A stretch of 64,000 nt of DNA from an uncultured Nocardioidaceae bacterium (GTDB lineage Bacteria; Actinomycetota; Actinomycetes; Propionibacteriales; Nocardioidaceae): NCBI GenBank assembly GCA_902805855.1, contig CADCUJ010000010.1, positions 62,001 through 126,000 of the forward strand, read 5' to 3'. Both the position numbers and the translations under genes were made by a program. This document shows, one piece after another, positions 31,781-40,248 of this stretch. The notes beneath the pieces were generated by a model. That model saw only the letters and a program-made list of their open reading frames with translations. It had not been told where the DNA came from and made no database searches. Position 1 is the first letter of the stretch. The number at the start of each line of letters is the position of its first letter.

Positions 31781-32761
31781 TTACCGGCGGAACGCCGCCC
31801 ACACGTCCCGCATCCGGTCGCCCTGGCCGTCGGAGAACTTGTTCATGCAGGCGTCGTAGGTGTAGTCCATGAAGTTCGTGATCGGGTCGAGGCCGGGCTG
31901 CGCGCAGGTGTCGCGCCCCTTGGGGCACTGGGTGGCGGGCGATGCCTCGTAGGCGGTGTCGTCGACGTGGTCGCCTGGTTCTTCGCAGCCGTTGGCGAAC
32001 GTGTGGTAGAGCCCGAGCCAGTGGCCGACCTCGTGCGGGGCGGTGTCGCCTCCGTCGTAGTTGGTGAAGGCGCCGCCGGGAACGCTGCGGTAGTCGATCA
32101 CGACTCCGTCCAGATAGCGGGGAAGGCCGTTCTTGCCGACGAAGTCCTCCGGGAAGTAGGCGAAGCCGAGCAGGAACTGGCCGAGCTTGGCGGAGTAGAT
32201 GTTCAGCGTCTCCGGCCCGCCGACCCGCAGCGCCTGCTTCATCTTGACCTCCTTGCCACTGCCCCGGTACAGACGCCGCTCGTCGCCGTTGGCGGGGATC
32301 AGGTTGAACCACTGTGGCTGGGTGGTGCGGGTGACGTCGACCAGGTCGAACCGGAACCCGGTGTTGTCGGCTCTGGGGGCCGTGGCACCGGCGAAGGAGT
32401 CGTTGAGGACCTGCATCTGGTCCTCGATCGCCGCCCGGGAGAGGTTGCCCAGCGCCAGCGAGGTGCCCTTGCGGATGACGTGGAAGGCCACCGGCACCCG
32501 GATGGGCTCGTTCGCCGCGCGCGCGGCCTTGGCGGCGCGCGGGTGGTCGGCGACCCACGTGGCCAGTGCATCGCGGCGGGGAGTGGAGAGGTCGTCGCGA
32601 GGGATGAAACCGTCGCGTGCCTCGAGGACCTCGCCGTAGTCCGTGCAGCCGTGGTTGTCGGCGATGTGCTGGGCTGCGGCCGGGCCGGCCGGCACGATGG
32701 CCACCGCCGCTGCGACGACCGCCGCCGCTCCCGAGATCGTCCAGCGTCGGTACACCCTCAT
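31781..32761 (-). CDS. Secreted zinc metalloprotease, M43 (pappalysin/cytophagalysin) type
   Basis: A 326-residue exported protease. ATG 32761 gives a signal peptide ([20 protein letters not shown]) with a likely cleavage after PAGPAAA. A pro-region containing IRVPVAFHVIRKG precedes the catalytic domain. The extended zinc motif HEVGHWLGLYH lies at about residues 243-253, and the Met-turn is in PITNFMDYTYD. Four Cys after the zinc motif (in NGCEEPGD, TQCPKG, DTCAQ, DACMN) probably form disulfides, as in M43 enzymes. It would degrade extracellular proteins. Transcribed alone, upstream of the propeller gene on the same strand. Confidence 0.88.
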   Translation of the reverse strand: MRVYRRWTISGAAAVVAAAVAIVPAGPAAAQHIADNHGCTDYGEVLEARDGFIPRDDLSTPRRDALATWVADHPRAAKAARAANEPIRVPVAFHVIRKGTSLALGNLSRAAIEDQMQVLNDSFAGATAPRADNTGFRFDLVDVTRTTQPQWFNLIPANGDERRLYRGSGKEVKMKQALRVGGPETLNIYSAKLGQFLLGFAYFPEDFVGKNGLPRYLDGVVIDYRSVPGGAFTNYDGGDTAPHEVGHWLGLYHTFANGCEEPGDHVDDTAYEASPATQCPKGRDTCAQPGLDPITNFMDYTYDACMNKFSDGQGDRMRDVWAAFRR

Positions 32762-32860
32762 GTGGGTCCTCCCATATGTCTGCCCTGTCAGGTGCACACC
32801 ATAAGTCCTCGAGCGCGGTTTCGGAATGTCTGCGCTCACCCGAGCGCACCCGATTGTCGG

Positions 32861-33343
32861 TCAGGCGACGTCCAGGGGGGTGGCGCCGGTCATCGTCAGC
32901 AGTTCGTCGTAGCTGGTGCTGAACACCGCCGAGGGATGTCCGGCAGCCGCCCAGACCTCCTGGTACCTGGCCAGCCACGGGTCGAGATAGGTCGGCACCG
33001 GAGCGGGGTGGTCGATCGGTGAGACACCGCCGATCGGGTGCCCGGTGTGCCGCCGCACGAAGTCCGGTGAGGCCCGGCCGAGCCGCTCGACGTCGAGCTC
33101 TGCTGCCACCTTCGCGGTGTCCACCCGGTGGGCGCCGGAGGTGAGGATCAGCACCGGTGAGCCGTCCGCGTCGAACACCAGGCTGTTCGCTATGGCGCCG
33201 ACGTCACAGCCGAGCGCCTCGGCCGCGAGCGCCGCCGTGTGCACCGAGTCGGGCAGTACGACGACCCGGCCGCGGCCACCGAGCCGCTCGAGAGCGGCGC
33301 GGAAGCTGGTGATCGACGCATGCTCGGAGGTCCCAGGTGACAT
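32861..33343 (-). CDS. YbaK/EbsC-type aminoacyl-tRNA deacylase
   Basis: A 160-residue protein from ATG 33343 of the YbaK/ProX family, which hydrolyses mischarged Cys- or Ala-tRNA(Pro). Matching segments are HTAALAAEALGCDVGAIANSL, VLILTSGAHRVDTAKVA, and HPIGGVSPIDHP, where the conserved Lys and the Gly-Gly-x-x-Pro loop bind the substrate. Its start is 51 bp from the SOS-box palindrome that faces the DUF6504 gene in the opposite direction, so LexA could in principle influence both. A link between proofreading and SOS induction would be new and is only inference. Confidence 0.85.
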   Translation of the reverse strand: MSPGTSEHASITSFRAALERLGGRGRVVVLPDSVHTAALAAEALGCDVGAIANSLVFDADGSPVLILTSGAHRVDTAKVAAELDVERLGRASPDFVRRHTGHPIGGVSPIDHPAPVPTYLDPWLARYQEVWAAAGHPSAVFSTSYDELLTMTGATPLDVA

Positions 33344-33393
33344 GGGCCCGACTGTAGGGGTTGACCGACCGTCCCCGCCGCGGTGTACCGTGA

Positions 33394-33425
33394 CCATCTG
33401 TTCGAACACATGTTCGAACAGATGG
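33394..33425. promoter_or_regulatory. LexA operator (SOS box) inside a 32-bp palindrome
   Basis: CGAACACATGTTCG at 33403-33416 fits the actinobacterial/Bacillus SOS consensus CGAAC-N4-GTTCG exactly. It is embedded in a larger palindrome with perfect 15-bp arms and a 2-bp spacer. A possible -35 (TTGACC, 33361-33366) lies upstream, with TACC-type sequence near 33386, which would place the operator at the transcription start, typical for repression. The site precedes the DUF6504-HEPN-dnaE2 genes, known LexA-type targets. It is 51 bp upstream of the divergent YbaK-like gene. Confidence 0.9.
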
Positions 33426-33466
33426 TTCTGGTGACTCTGTGGCTCTGGCGGTGGAGGGTGGAAGAA

Positions 33467-33883
33467 ATGCGGCGGTACGACGACCCAGTGGAAGTGCGCA
33501 AGGGAGTGCTCAGCGCGCTCGGCGCGCCCGGCGGTCCCGGGAAGCTCGATGGGGCGGGTGGCAGCAGCCAGGAGGGACCCGAGCAGTTCTTGTGGCGGGA
33601 CCGGCTGTGGAAGGTGCGCGCAGTGGTCGCGCACTGGGTGGAGACCGGTCCGTGGTGGCAGTCCTCGGGGGTGCGCGCGGTGCTGGGCACCAACGAGCGC
33701 GACCTCGCCGCTGAGTCCAGTCCGGACGCTGGTCCGGATGCCGATCGGGGTGCCGATCTGGGGGCCGAGCGCGAGGTCTGGCGGGTGGAGGCCTCGCGGG
33801 GGCTCACCGGCAGTCGCGGCGTCTTCGACCTGGAGTTCGACTGGTCGCAGGGCAGCTGGCGGCTGGTCCGGTGCCTGGACTGA
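33467..33883 (+). CDS. DUF6504 family protein, first gene of the SOS mutagenesis cluster
   Basis: A 138-residue protein. I chose ATG 33467, preceded by GGAGG eleven bases upstream. The N-terminus (MRRYDDPVEVRKG) and the following LWRDRLWKVRAVVAHWVETG match small DUF6504 proteins encoded beside dnaE2/imuB in actinobacteria. The end, GVFDLEFDWSQGSWRLVRCLD, is also typical. A variable Asp/Gly-rich insert (about 85-105) lies between. Its molecular role is unknown. It starts 42 bp after the SOS-box palindrome and is expected to be strongly DNA-damage-inducible. Confidence 0.82.
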   Translation: MRRYDDPVEVRKGVLSALGAPGGPGKLDGAGGSSQEGPEQFLWRDRLWKVRAVVAHWVETGPWWQSSGVRAVLGTNERDLAAESSPDAGPDADRGADLGAEREVWRVEASRGLTGSRGVFDLEFDWSQGSWRLVRCLD

Positions 33884-33896
33884 CGGGGGCGAGTTG

Positions 33897-34346
33897 ATGT
33901 TCTCCGGATCTTCTGGGCTGGGCCTGCCGGCCGCGACCCACTCCTACCTGCAACGAGCCGCCCACTCGCTGCAGGAGGCGATCACCAGCACCGAGGTGAC
34001 CATGCGCTACGCCCACGCCCACGTGGCTGCCCTCCGGACGACGGCGGCGTTGCTCGCTGCCAGGGCCAAGACGATCCCGGGGGACCGACGGAGCCGGGCA
34101 CCCCAGAAGAACGCGTGGGTGCTGCTCGCCGAGGTCGCTCCTGAGTTCGGCGAGTGGGCCGCGTTCTTCGCCGCCGGAGCCGCCAAGCGGGCAGCCGCCG
34201 AGGCCGGATCACGACGTGCGGTCACCGAGCGTGAGGCCGACGACCTGGTGCGCGACGTCGATCGGTTCCTCGGCCTCGTCGAGCAGTCGCTCGGGCTCAC
34301 CCGACACCTTCCGTTCCAGGAGCGCCTGCCCGGTCATGTCGCCTGA
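33897..34346 (+). CDS. SAV_6107-family HEPN domain protein
   Basis: A 149-residue helical protein from ATG 33897. Its composition and order (HSYLQRAAHSLQEAITSTEV, MRYAHAHVAALRTTAALLAA, KNAWVLLAEVAPEFGEWAAFF) fit the SAV_6107 HEPN family encoded beside dnaE2. An R-x4-H motif, Arg37-Tyr-Ala-His-Ala-His42, is present at the position HEPN ribonucleases use for catalysis. No minimal nucleotidyltransferase antitoxin is adjacent. The stop overlaps dnaE2 by 11 bp, so synthesis is tied to the error-prone polymerase. Whether it cuts RNA or only scaffolds the polymerase is open. Confidence 0.82.
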   Translation: MFSGSSGLGLPAATHSYLQRAAHSLQEAITSTEVTMRYAHAHVAALRTTAALLAARAKTIPGDRRSRAPQKNAWVLLAEVAPEFGEWAAFFAAGAAKRAAAEAGSRRAVTEREADDLVRDVDRFLGLVEQSLGLTRHLPFQERLPGHVA

Positions 34347-37300
34347 CCCGTTCGTCCATCTCCATGTCGCCTCCGGTTACTCACTGCAGTACGGCGCCTC
34401 GCTTCCCCACGTGCTCGTGGAGCGGGCCACCGAGCACGAGATGGACACCCTCGCGCTCACCGACCGCGACGGTGTCTATGGCGCCGTCCGGTTCGTCAAG
34501 GCCTGCATGCAGGCGCGGATCCGTCCGGTCCTCGGAGTCGACCTCGCCTTCTCATCGACGCTGCCCTCGGTGCGAGCGGCCTCGTCTCGCACGCCGGCGC
34601 GGGGCGGCGCCTTCCGGGACCCGCGCCTGCCTCGCGCCACGTTCCTGGCCGGCAGCAAGCGGGGGTGGGCGGCGCTGTGCCGGCTGATCTCGGCGACCCA
34701 CCTCGCCGGGGAACGGGGGAGGCCGGTCACCTCGCTGGACCTGGTCGCCGAGCATCTGTCCGGACTTCCCGGAGGTGACGTGCTGGTGCTGCTCGGTCCG
34801 GACTCCGAGCCGGGTCGTGCGGTTGCCCGGCACCGCGAGGATCTCGCGCGGGCCGCGCTGCGTCCCTGGCTGGACGTGGTCGACCGCAGTGACCTGCTGG
34901 TGGAGGTGGTCTCGCACCGGCTCCCCGGGTCCGGCCCGGGTTCCTCGGTGAACGCCGCCCGGATGGTGGGCCTGTCCCACCTCGAGCGGCTGGGTGTGGT
35001 GCTCACCAACGCCGTGCGCTACGCCGACCGCAGCGACGCTCCCACCGTCGACGTGCTCGACGCCGCCCGCCGGCTGGTCCCGCTCGACATCCGGCATGTG
35101 GATCGGGGCAACGCCGAGGGCTTCTTGAAGTCCGGCAAGGAGATGGTCGAGGTGGCGGAGGAGATCTGCCGCTACGCCGGACTGAGCCAGCACACCGGAC
35201 GCGATGCGCGCGCGCTGCTGGCCCGGACCCGCACCGTCGCCGACCGGTGCGCGCTCGACCCCCGGGCCGACCTCGGTCTCGGAGAGGTGCACTTCCCGGA
35301 GCTCGATGTCACAGCCGGTGGTGGCGGCACGGCCACCGCCGGTGTGGCCGCGGACCAGGTGCTGCGGGCTCGCTGCGAAGCCGGGATCGGACGCCGCTAC
35401 GGGAACCCCGGTGTGCGCCAGGAGGGGCGGGTCCGGCGACGGCTCGACGACGAGCTGAAGGTCATCGGCGATCTCGGCTACGCCTCCTACTTCCTGACCG
35501 TCGGCGACGTCACGGACCTGGTCAAGGAGATGGGAGTGCGCTGTGCCGCCCGGGGGTCCGGTGCGGGAAGCCTGGTCAACTACCTGCTCGGCGTCTCCGG
35601 GGTGGACCCGCTACGACACGGTCTGCTGATGGAGCGGTTCCTCTCCCCGCTGCGCCAGGCGCTGCCCGACATCGACATCGACGTGGAGTCCGCGCGCCGG
35701 CTCGAGGTCTACGGCCGCATCCTCGACAAGTACGGCGGGGAGCGGTGTGTCTGCGTGTCGATGATGGACACCTACCGGGTGCGTCACGCGGTGCGTGACG
35801 TCGGCGCCGCACTGGGGATGCCGGGCGGTGAGGTCGACGCGATCGCCAAGGCGTTCCCGCACATCCGTGCCCGCGACGCCCGGCTCGCGCTGCGCGAGCT
35901 GCCCGAGCTGCGTGCCTCGGGCCTGGCCGAGGACAGGTTGGACCTGCTCTTCCGGCTGGTGGAGAAGCTCGACGGTCTACCGCGTCACATCGCGGTGCAC
36001 CCGTGCGGAGTGCTGCTCTCCGACGCGACCCTGCTCGACCGCACCCCGGTGGAGGCCAGCTACGCCGGGTTCCCGATGAGCCAGTTCGACAAGGAGGACG
36101 TGGAGGACCTCGGCCTGCTCAAGCTCGACGTGCTGGGGATCCGGATGCAGTCGGCGATGGCGCACGCGGTCGCCGAGGTCAGCCGGGTGGACGGCGTCGA
36201 CATCGACCTGGACGACGAGGAGCAGGTCCCGTTCGACGACCTGCGCACCTTTGAGCTGATCTCCGGGGCGAAGACCCTCGGCTGCTTCCAGATCGAGTCA
36301 CCGGGTCAGCGTGAGCTGGTCGGGAAGTCGGGGATCGAGACGTTCGAGGACATCATCACCGACATCTCGCTGTTCCGGCCCGGTCCGGTCAAGAGCGACA
36401 TGGTCACCCCGTACCTCGAGGCCAAGCAGGGCTGGAAGATGCCGGCGTACCCCCATGAGGACCTTCGCCCGATCCTCGAGCAGACCGGCGGCGTGGTGGT
36501 CTTCCACGAGCAGGTGATCGAGATGATCGCGCTGTTCACCGGCTGCACGCTGGCCGAGGCGGACGAGGCACGTCGCGCACTCGGCGACGTCACCGCGATG
36601 GCCGAGGTGAAGCTGTGGTTCTTCCCGCGGGCAATGGGACAGGGGTACTCCTACGACCTGGTGCACAAGACATGGAAGGTGCTGGAGGCGTTTGCATCGT
36701 TCGGCTTCTGCAAGGCTCATGCCGCGGCGTTCGCGCTGCCGACCTACCAGTCCGCCTGGCTGAAGGCGCACCACCCGGCGCACTTCCTCGCCGGCGTGCT
36801 CACCCATGACCCGGGGATGTACCCCAAGCGGCTGATCCTCGACGACGCTCGCCAGTTCGGGGTCGCGGTGCTGGCGCTCGACGTGAACAGCAGCGGGAGC
36901 GAGTACGTCGTGGAGCAGGTCGACCGAGACTCTGCGGCGGTGGGCTACGGCATCCGGCTCGCGCTCTCGGAGGTCAAGGGGATCTCCGAGACGGAGGTCG
37001 CCCGGATCGTCGCATCTCGGCCCTACCACTCCCTCACCGACTTCTGGCACCGTGCCCGCGTCTCGCGACCGGTCGTGGAGCGGCTGGTGCTCGCCGGTGC
37101 CTTCGACGGCGTCTACGGGATCGGTGCCGTGCTCTCGGGCCTGGGAGTGCGTCGTCGCGGGAGGGTCACCAGGCGGGACCTGCTGCTCCAGGTGGCCGAC
37201 CTGGACCGGCACAGCCGCGCGGTCGAGCGAGCCGGCAGGAGTGCGCGCGGACTGACCAGCACCGCCGCCGTGCGCGCAGCAGCAGCCGCCGCCCGCAACA

Positions 37301-38115
37301 GCAGCGAGGCCGAGGTCCGGGAGTCGGCCCGCAGCGGCGTCTGGGGGCAGGCGTCGGCCCAGTCTCAGGTCAGCGGAGCGGCACGACCGGTGACCTCTGT
37401 GCAGCTGGCGCTCGACCTCGGGGACACACCGGCCGAAGGCGAGGTCAGCGGGCTGCCCGAGATGAACGCGTCCGAGCGGGTGCGAGCCGAGCTGGAGATC
37501 CTTGGGCTCGACGTCAGCAGGCACGTCGTCGACTTCTACGCAGGCTTCCTCGACGCGCTGGGGGTGACCCGGTCCCAGGACCTGTTGCGGCAGCGCAGCA
37601 AGTCCGATCTCCTCGTCGCCGGGGTGAAGGTCGCCACCCAGACGCCTCCGATCCGGTCGGGCAGGCGGGTCATCTTCTTGACCCTCGACGATGCGACCGG
37701 ACCCGTGGACGCGACCTTCTTCGAGGACGCCCAAGGCCCCTATGCCGCGACGGTCTTCCACTCATGGCTGCTGCTGGTGCGAGGTGAGCTGCGCCGCACC
37801 GGCCGGCAGGGTGTCTCGTTGCGAGCGACCGGCTGCTGGGAGCTGCCGGTGCTGCACGAGATCTGGCAACGTGAGGGGACGGCCGCGGTCCGCGACTTCA
37901 TGGCGCAGGTCCCCGAGGGTTTCGGTGCGGCCGCGACCGAGGAGTCGGTGCACGGAGCAGCCGAGAGCCGGTCCACCCGACCGGTGATGGCGCGGGTGCT
38001 GGTGCACTCCAGTGGGTTCAAGATGTCGCCCTACTCCGACATCAAGCCTGCCGGCGACGACGCCAAGAACGCCCCCCGCAAGCTGTGGCACCGCAGCCCC
38101 GGGAGCCCCGGATGA
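34336..38115 (+). CDS. dnaE2: Error-prone DNA polymerase III alpha subunit
   Basis: A 1259-residue C-family polymerase. ATG 34336 overlaps the HEPN gene by 11 bp. The PHP domain (residues 1-~230) begins FVHLHVASGYSLQYGAS. The palm aspartates are in LPDIDIDVESARRLEVYG, at about 444-448. A helix-hairpin-helix/tandem region follows (EVARIVASRPYHSLTDFW), and an OB domain is near 1090 (VIFLTLDDATGPVDATFFED). The protein ends with the DnaE2-style SGFKMSPYSD. DnaE2 performs SOS-induced translesion synthesis. ImuB, its usual Y-family partner gene, is not adjacent; dinB follows 0.8 kb downstream. It is somewhat longer than many DnaE2 proteins. Confidence 0.93.
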   Translation: MSPDPFVHLHVASGYSLQYGASLPHVLVERATEHEMDTLALTDRDGVYGAVRFVKACMQARIRPVLGVDLAFSSTLPSVRAASSRTPARGGAFRDPRLPRATFLAGSKRGWAALCRLISATHLAGERGRPVTSLDLVAEHLSGLPGGDVLVLLGPDSEPGRAVARHREDLARAALRPWLDVVDRSDLLVEVVSHRLPGSGPGSSVNAARMVGLSHLERLGVVLTNAVRYADRSDAPTVDVLDAARRLVPLDIRHVDRGNAEGFLKSGKEMVEVAEEICRYAGLSQHTGRDARALLARTRTVADRCALDPRADLGLGEVHFPELDVTAGGGGTATAGVAADQVLRARCEAGIGRRYGNPGVRQEGRVRRRLDDELKVIGDLGYASYFLTVGDVTDLVKEMGVRCAARGSGAGSLVNYLLGVSGVDPLRHGLLMERFLSPLRQALPDIDIDVESARRLEVYGRILDKYGGERCVCVSMMDTYRVRHAVRDVGAALGMPGGEVDAIAKAFPHIRARDARLALRELPELRASGLAEDRLDLLFRLVEKLDGLPRHIAVHPCGVLLSDATLLDRTPVEASYAGFPMSQFDKEDVEDLGLLKLDVLGIRMQSAMAHAVAEVSRVDGVDIDLDDEEQVPFDDLRTFELISGAKTLGCFQIESPGQRELVGKSGIETFEDIITDISLFRPGPVKSDMVTPYLEAKQGWKMPAYPHEDLRPILEQTGGVVVFHEQVIEMIALFTGCTLAEADEARRALGDVTAMAEVKLWFFPRAMGQGYSYDLVHKTWKVLEAFASFGFCKAHAAAFALPTYQSAWLKAHHPAHFLAGVLTHDPGMYPKRLILDDARQFGVAVLALDVNSSGSEYVVEQVDRDSAAVGYGIRLALSEVKGISETEVARIVASRPYHSLTDFWHRARVSRPVVERLVLAGAFDGVYGIGAVLSGLGVRRRGRVTRRDLLLQVADLDRHSRAVERAGRSARGLTSTAAVRAAAAAARNSSEAEVRESARSGVWGQASAQSQVSGAARPVTSVQLALDLGDTPAEGEVSGLPEMNASERVRAELEILGLDVSRHVVDFYAGFLDALGVTRSQDLLRQRSKSDLLVAGVKVATQTPPIRSGRRVIFLTLDDATGPVDATFFEDAQGPYAATVFHSWLLLVRGELRRTGRQGVSLRATGCWELPVLHEIWQREGTAAVRDFMAQVPEGFGAAATEESVHGAAESRSTRPVMARVLVHSSGFKMSPYSDIKPAGDDAKNAPRKLWHRSPGSPG

Positions 38116-38146
38116 GGCACCCGCGTGCCCCACTAGGGTTGGCGAC

Positions 38147-38908
38147 ATGCCGCCCCCGGACCCGCAGCCTGGCGGTCACCGCAGCCCGCAGGGGCGCACC
38201 GCCGCTCGCAACAGCGTGGTCTGGGACGCGCTCCTGGAGGTCCTGCGCGAGACCACTGCGGCTGTCCTCGACATCGGTGGCGGCACCGGCGGCTTCGCCG
38301 TGCGCGTCGCCGAGCTCGGACATCAGGTCACCGTCATCGACCCGAGCCCGGACGCCCTGGCCGCGTTGGCCCGTCGCGCCGAGGAGAGTGGGGTCCGCGA
38401 CCTGGTCACCGGGCAGCAGGGAGACCTGGCCAGCCTCCTCGACCTGGTGGCCGAGGGCAGCACCGACATCGTGCTGTGCCACGGTGTGCTGGGGGTCGTG
38501 GACGATCCCGCCGCGGCACTCACCACGATCGCCCGCGCACTGCGTCCGGGCGGAACCCTCAGTCTTCTGGTCGGCCAGCGTCATGCCGCTGTCGTCGCCC
38601 GCGCCATGTCCGGCCACTTCGTCTCGGCCAAGGAGCTGTTGGAACACCCGGACGAAGGAGCCGAGGCAGCAGCGTCGCCCCGCAGGTTCACCGCGGACCA
38701 GATCGTGGCGGTGCTCGACGAGTCGGGTTTCGACACCACGGCCGTCCACGCGGTCCGGGTCTTCGCCGATCTCCTGCCGGGCTCCCTGGTCGACCTCGAG
38801 CCAGGCGCTTCGCAGGCGCTCGTCGAGCTGGAGCGTGCCGTGGCCGAGCGGCCCGAGTACCTCACTCTTGCCACGCAGCTGCACGTGCTCGCCGCTCGCC
38901 GTTCCTGA
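38147..38908 (+). CDS. SAM-dependent methyltransferase (class I, SmtA/CmoM-like)
   Basis: A 253-residue methyltransferase from ATG 38147. The SAM-binding glycine motif is VLDIGGGTGGFAVRVAEL, followed by an acidic ribose-binding residue in VTVIDPSPDALAAL and motif IV-like DIVLCHGVLGVVDD. PGGTLSLLVGQRHAAVVARAM resembles the CmoM/SmtA group that methylates modified tRNA wobble uridine, but that assignment is only by style. It lies 31 bp after dnaE2 and 42 bp before dinB on the same strand, so it may be co-induced with SOS polymerases. A role in DNA damage response is inference. Confidence 0.82.
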   Translation: MPPPDPQPGGHRSPQGRTAARNSVVWDALLEVLRETTAAVLDIGGGTGGFAVRVAELGHQVTVIDPSPDALAALARRAEESGVRDLVTGQQGDLASLLDLVAEGSTDIVLCHGVLGVVDDPAAALTTIARALRPGGTLSLLVGQRHAAVVARAMSGHFVSAKELLEHPDEGAEAAASPRRFTADQIVAVLDESGFDTTAVHAVRVFADLLPGSLVDLEPGASQALVELERAVAERPEYLTLATQLHVLAARRS

Positions 38909-38950
38909 GACCGTTCCCGGCGTCCGGGGTGCTGCGGCGGGGAGCGCCTC

Positions 38951-40162
38951 GTGAGCGGACAACCGTGCGGGGACGCCTCGTCGCAGTGCCCCATCCTGCA
39001 CGTGGACATGGACGCGTTCTACGCCTCCGTCGCCGTGCGCGAGCGCCCGGACCTGCAGCACGTGCCGGTCATCGTGGGCGGTGGCTCCCGCGGCGTGGTG
39101 CTCTCGGCGAACTACCTCGCTCGTGAGTACGGCGTCGGCTCGGCAATGCCGATGGCCCGGGCCCGCCGGCTGTGTCCTCGGGCAGTGGTGCTGCAGCCGG
39201 ACTTCGAGACGTTCTCCAGAGTCTCCTCCTCGGTGATGGAGACTTTCCGCCTGGTGACCCCGGCGGTGGAGCCGCTGTCCCTGGACGAGGCGTTCCTCGA
39301 CGTCTCCGGAGCGGTGCGTCGGGCCGGCACGCCGTACTCCATCGCCGAGAACCTGCGTGCCCGGGTCTTCGACGAGCAGGGCATCACCTGCTCGGTGGGG
39401 GTGGCGAGCACCCTGGCGGTCGCCAAGCTGGCGTCGCGACGTGCCAAGCCGGACGGGACCGTCGTGGTACCTCCCCACGCCGTGACCACCTTTTTGCACC
39501 CGCTTGACGTCGGTGAGCTGTGGGGGGTGGGGGAGAAGACGGCACAGATGCTCAACCGGCTGGGCCTGACGAGCGTCGGAGACATCGCACACACCCCGCT
39601 GGCGACCTTGCAACGCGCGGTCGGACCCGGTCTCGGTGCTCGGCTGCACCACCTGGCCTGGGGGGAGGACCCCCGAGCCGTCACCCCACGACGCGGACCG
39701 GACGAGCCGGACCGAAGCATGGGGGCCGACGAGACCTTCGGCCGCGACACCGACGACCGCGAGGTCATCTTGCGAGAGGTACTCCGGTTGTCGGCGAAGG
39801 TGACCGGGCGGATGCGTGCCGCAGAGGTCGCCGGCCGCACCGTCACGCTGCGGGTGCGCTTCGCCGACTTCACCACGATCACCCGGTCGAAGACCCTGCC
39901 CGAAGCCACCGACGTCACCAGGGAGGTCTACCGGACAGCGGCCGATCTGTTCACTGCGCTAGGTCTCCAGCGTGCTCGGCTCCGGCTGGTCGGGGTGCGG
40001 GTGGAAGGTCTGGTCCCCCGATCCACCGTCCACCGTCAGCTGGTGCTCGGTGCTCGTGAGCACGACTGGCCAGAAGCCGACCGGGCGGTCGACCGGGCGG
40101 CGCTTCGGTTCGGCAGCACAGCGGTTCGCCCGGCGGCACTGATCGGACGGAGTCACCGATGA
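38951..40162 (+). CDS. dinB: DNA polymerase IV (Y family)
   Basis: A 403-residue translesion polymerase from GTG 38951. Catalytic motifs are ILHVDMDAFYASVAVRERPDL (first Asp, steric-gate Phe/Tyr region) and PLSLDEAFLDVSG (second Asp-Glu). A helix-hairpin-helix thumb (DVGELWGVGEKTAQMLNRLGL) and a little-finger domain follow. A clamp-binding-like QLVLG occurs at about 364-368 rather than at the extreme C-terminus, with ~30 residues after it. Sequence conservation is to DinB, not the cysteine-rich, catalytically dead ImuB. No SOS box precedes it directly, so control probably comes from the dnaE2 promoter or a separate one. Confidence 0.9.
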   Translation: MSGQPCGDASSQCPILHVDMDAFYASVAVRERPDLQHVPVIVGGGSRGVVLSANYLAREYGVGSAMPMARARRLCPRAVVLQPDFETFSRVSSSVMETFRLVTPAVEPLSLDEAFLDVSGAVRRAGTPYSIAENLRARVFDEQGITCSVGVASTLAVAKLASRRAKPDGTVVVPPHAVTTFLHPLDVGELWGVGEKTAQMLNRLGLTSVGDIAHTPLATLQRAVGPGLGARLHHLAWGEDPRAVTPRRGPDEPDRSMGADETFGRDTDDREVILREVLRLSAKVTGRMRAAEVAGRTVTLRVRFADFTTITRSKTLPEATDVTREVYRTAADLFTALGLQRARLRLVGVRVEGLVPRSTVHRQLVLGAREHDWPEADRAVDRAALRFGSTAVRPAALIGRSHR

Positions 40163-40248
40163 CCCGGATGATTTTTCGGGCAGCGGGTACCGCGGTGAGG
40201 AACGCCTGCCTAGACTGATTTGCACGCGTCCACTGGCGGGAGGAAACC

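Noticed and set aside
33394-33425. Palindrome as a terminator or att site
   Set aside because: It contains an exact LexA consensus and lies before the first gene of a known LexA target operon; no integrase or T-run.
38951-40162. This gene as imuB
   Set aside because: Both catalytic acidic motifs (HVDMDAF and SLDEAFLD) are intact; ImuB lacks them.
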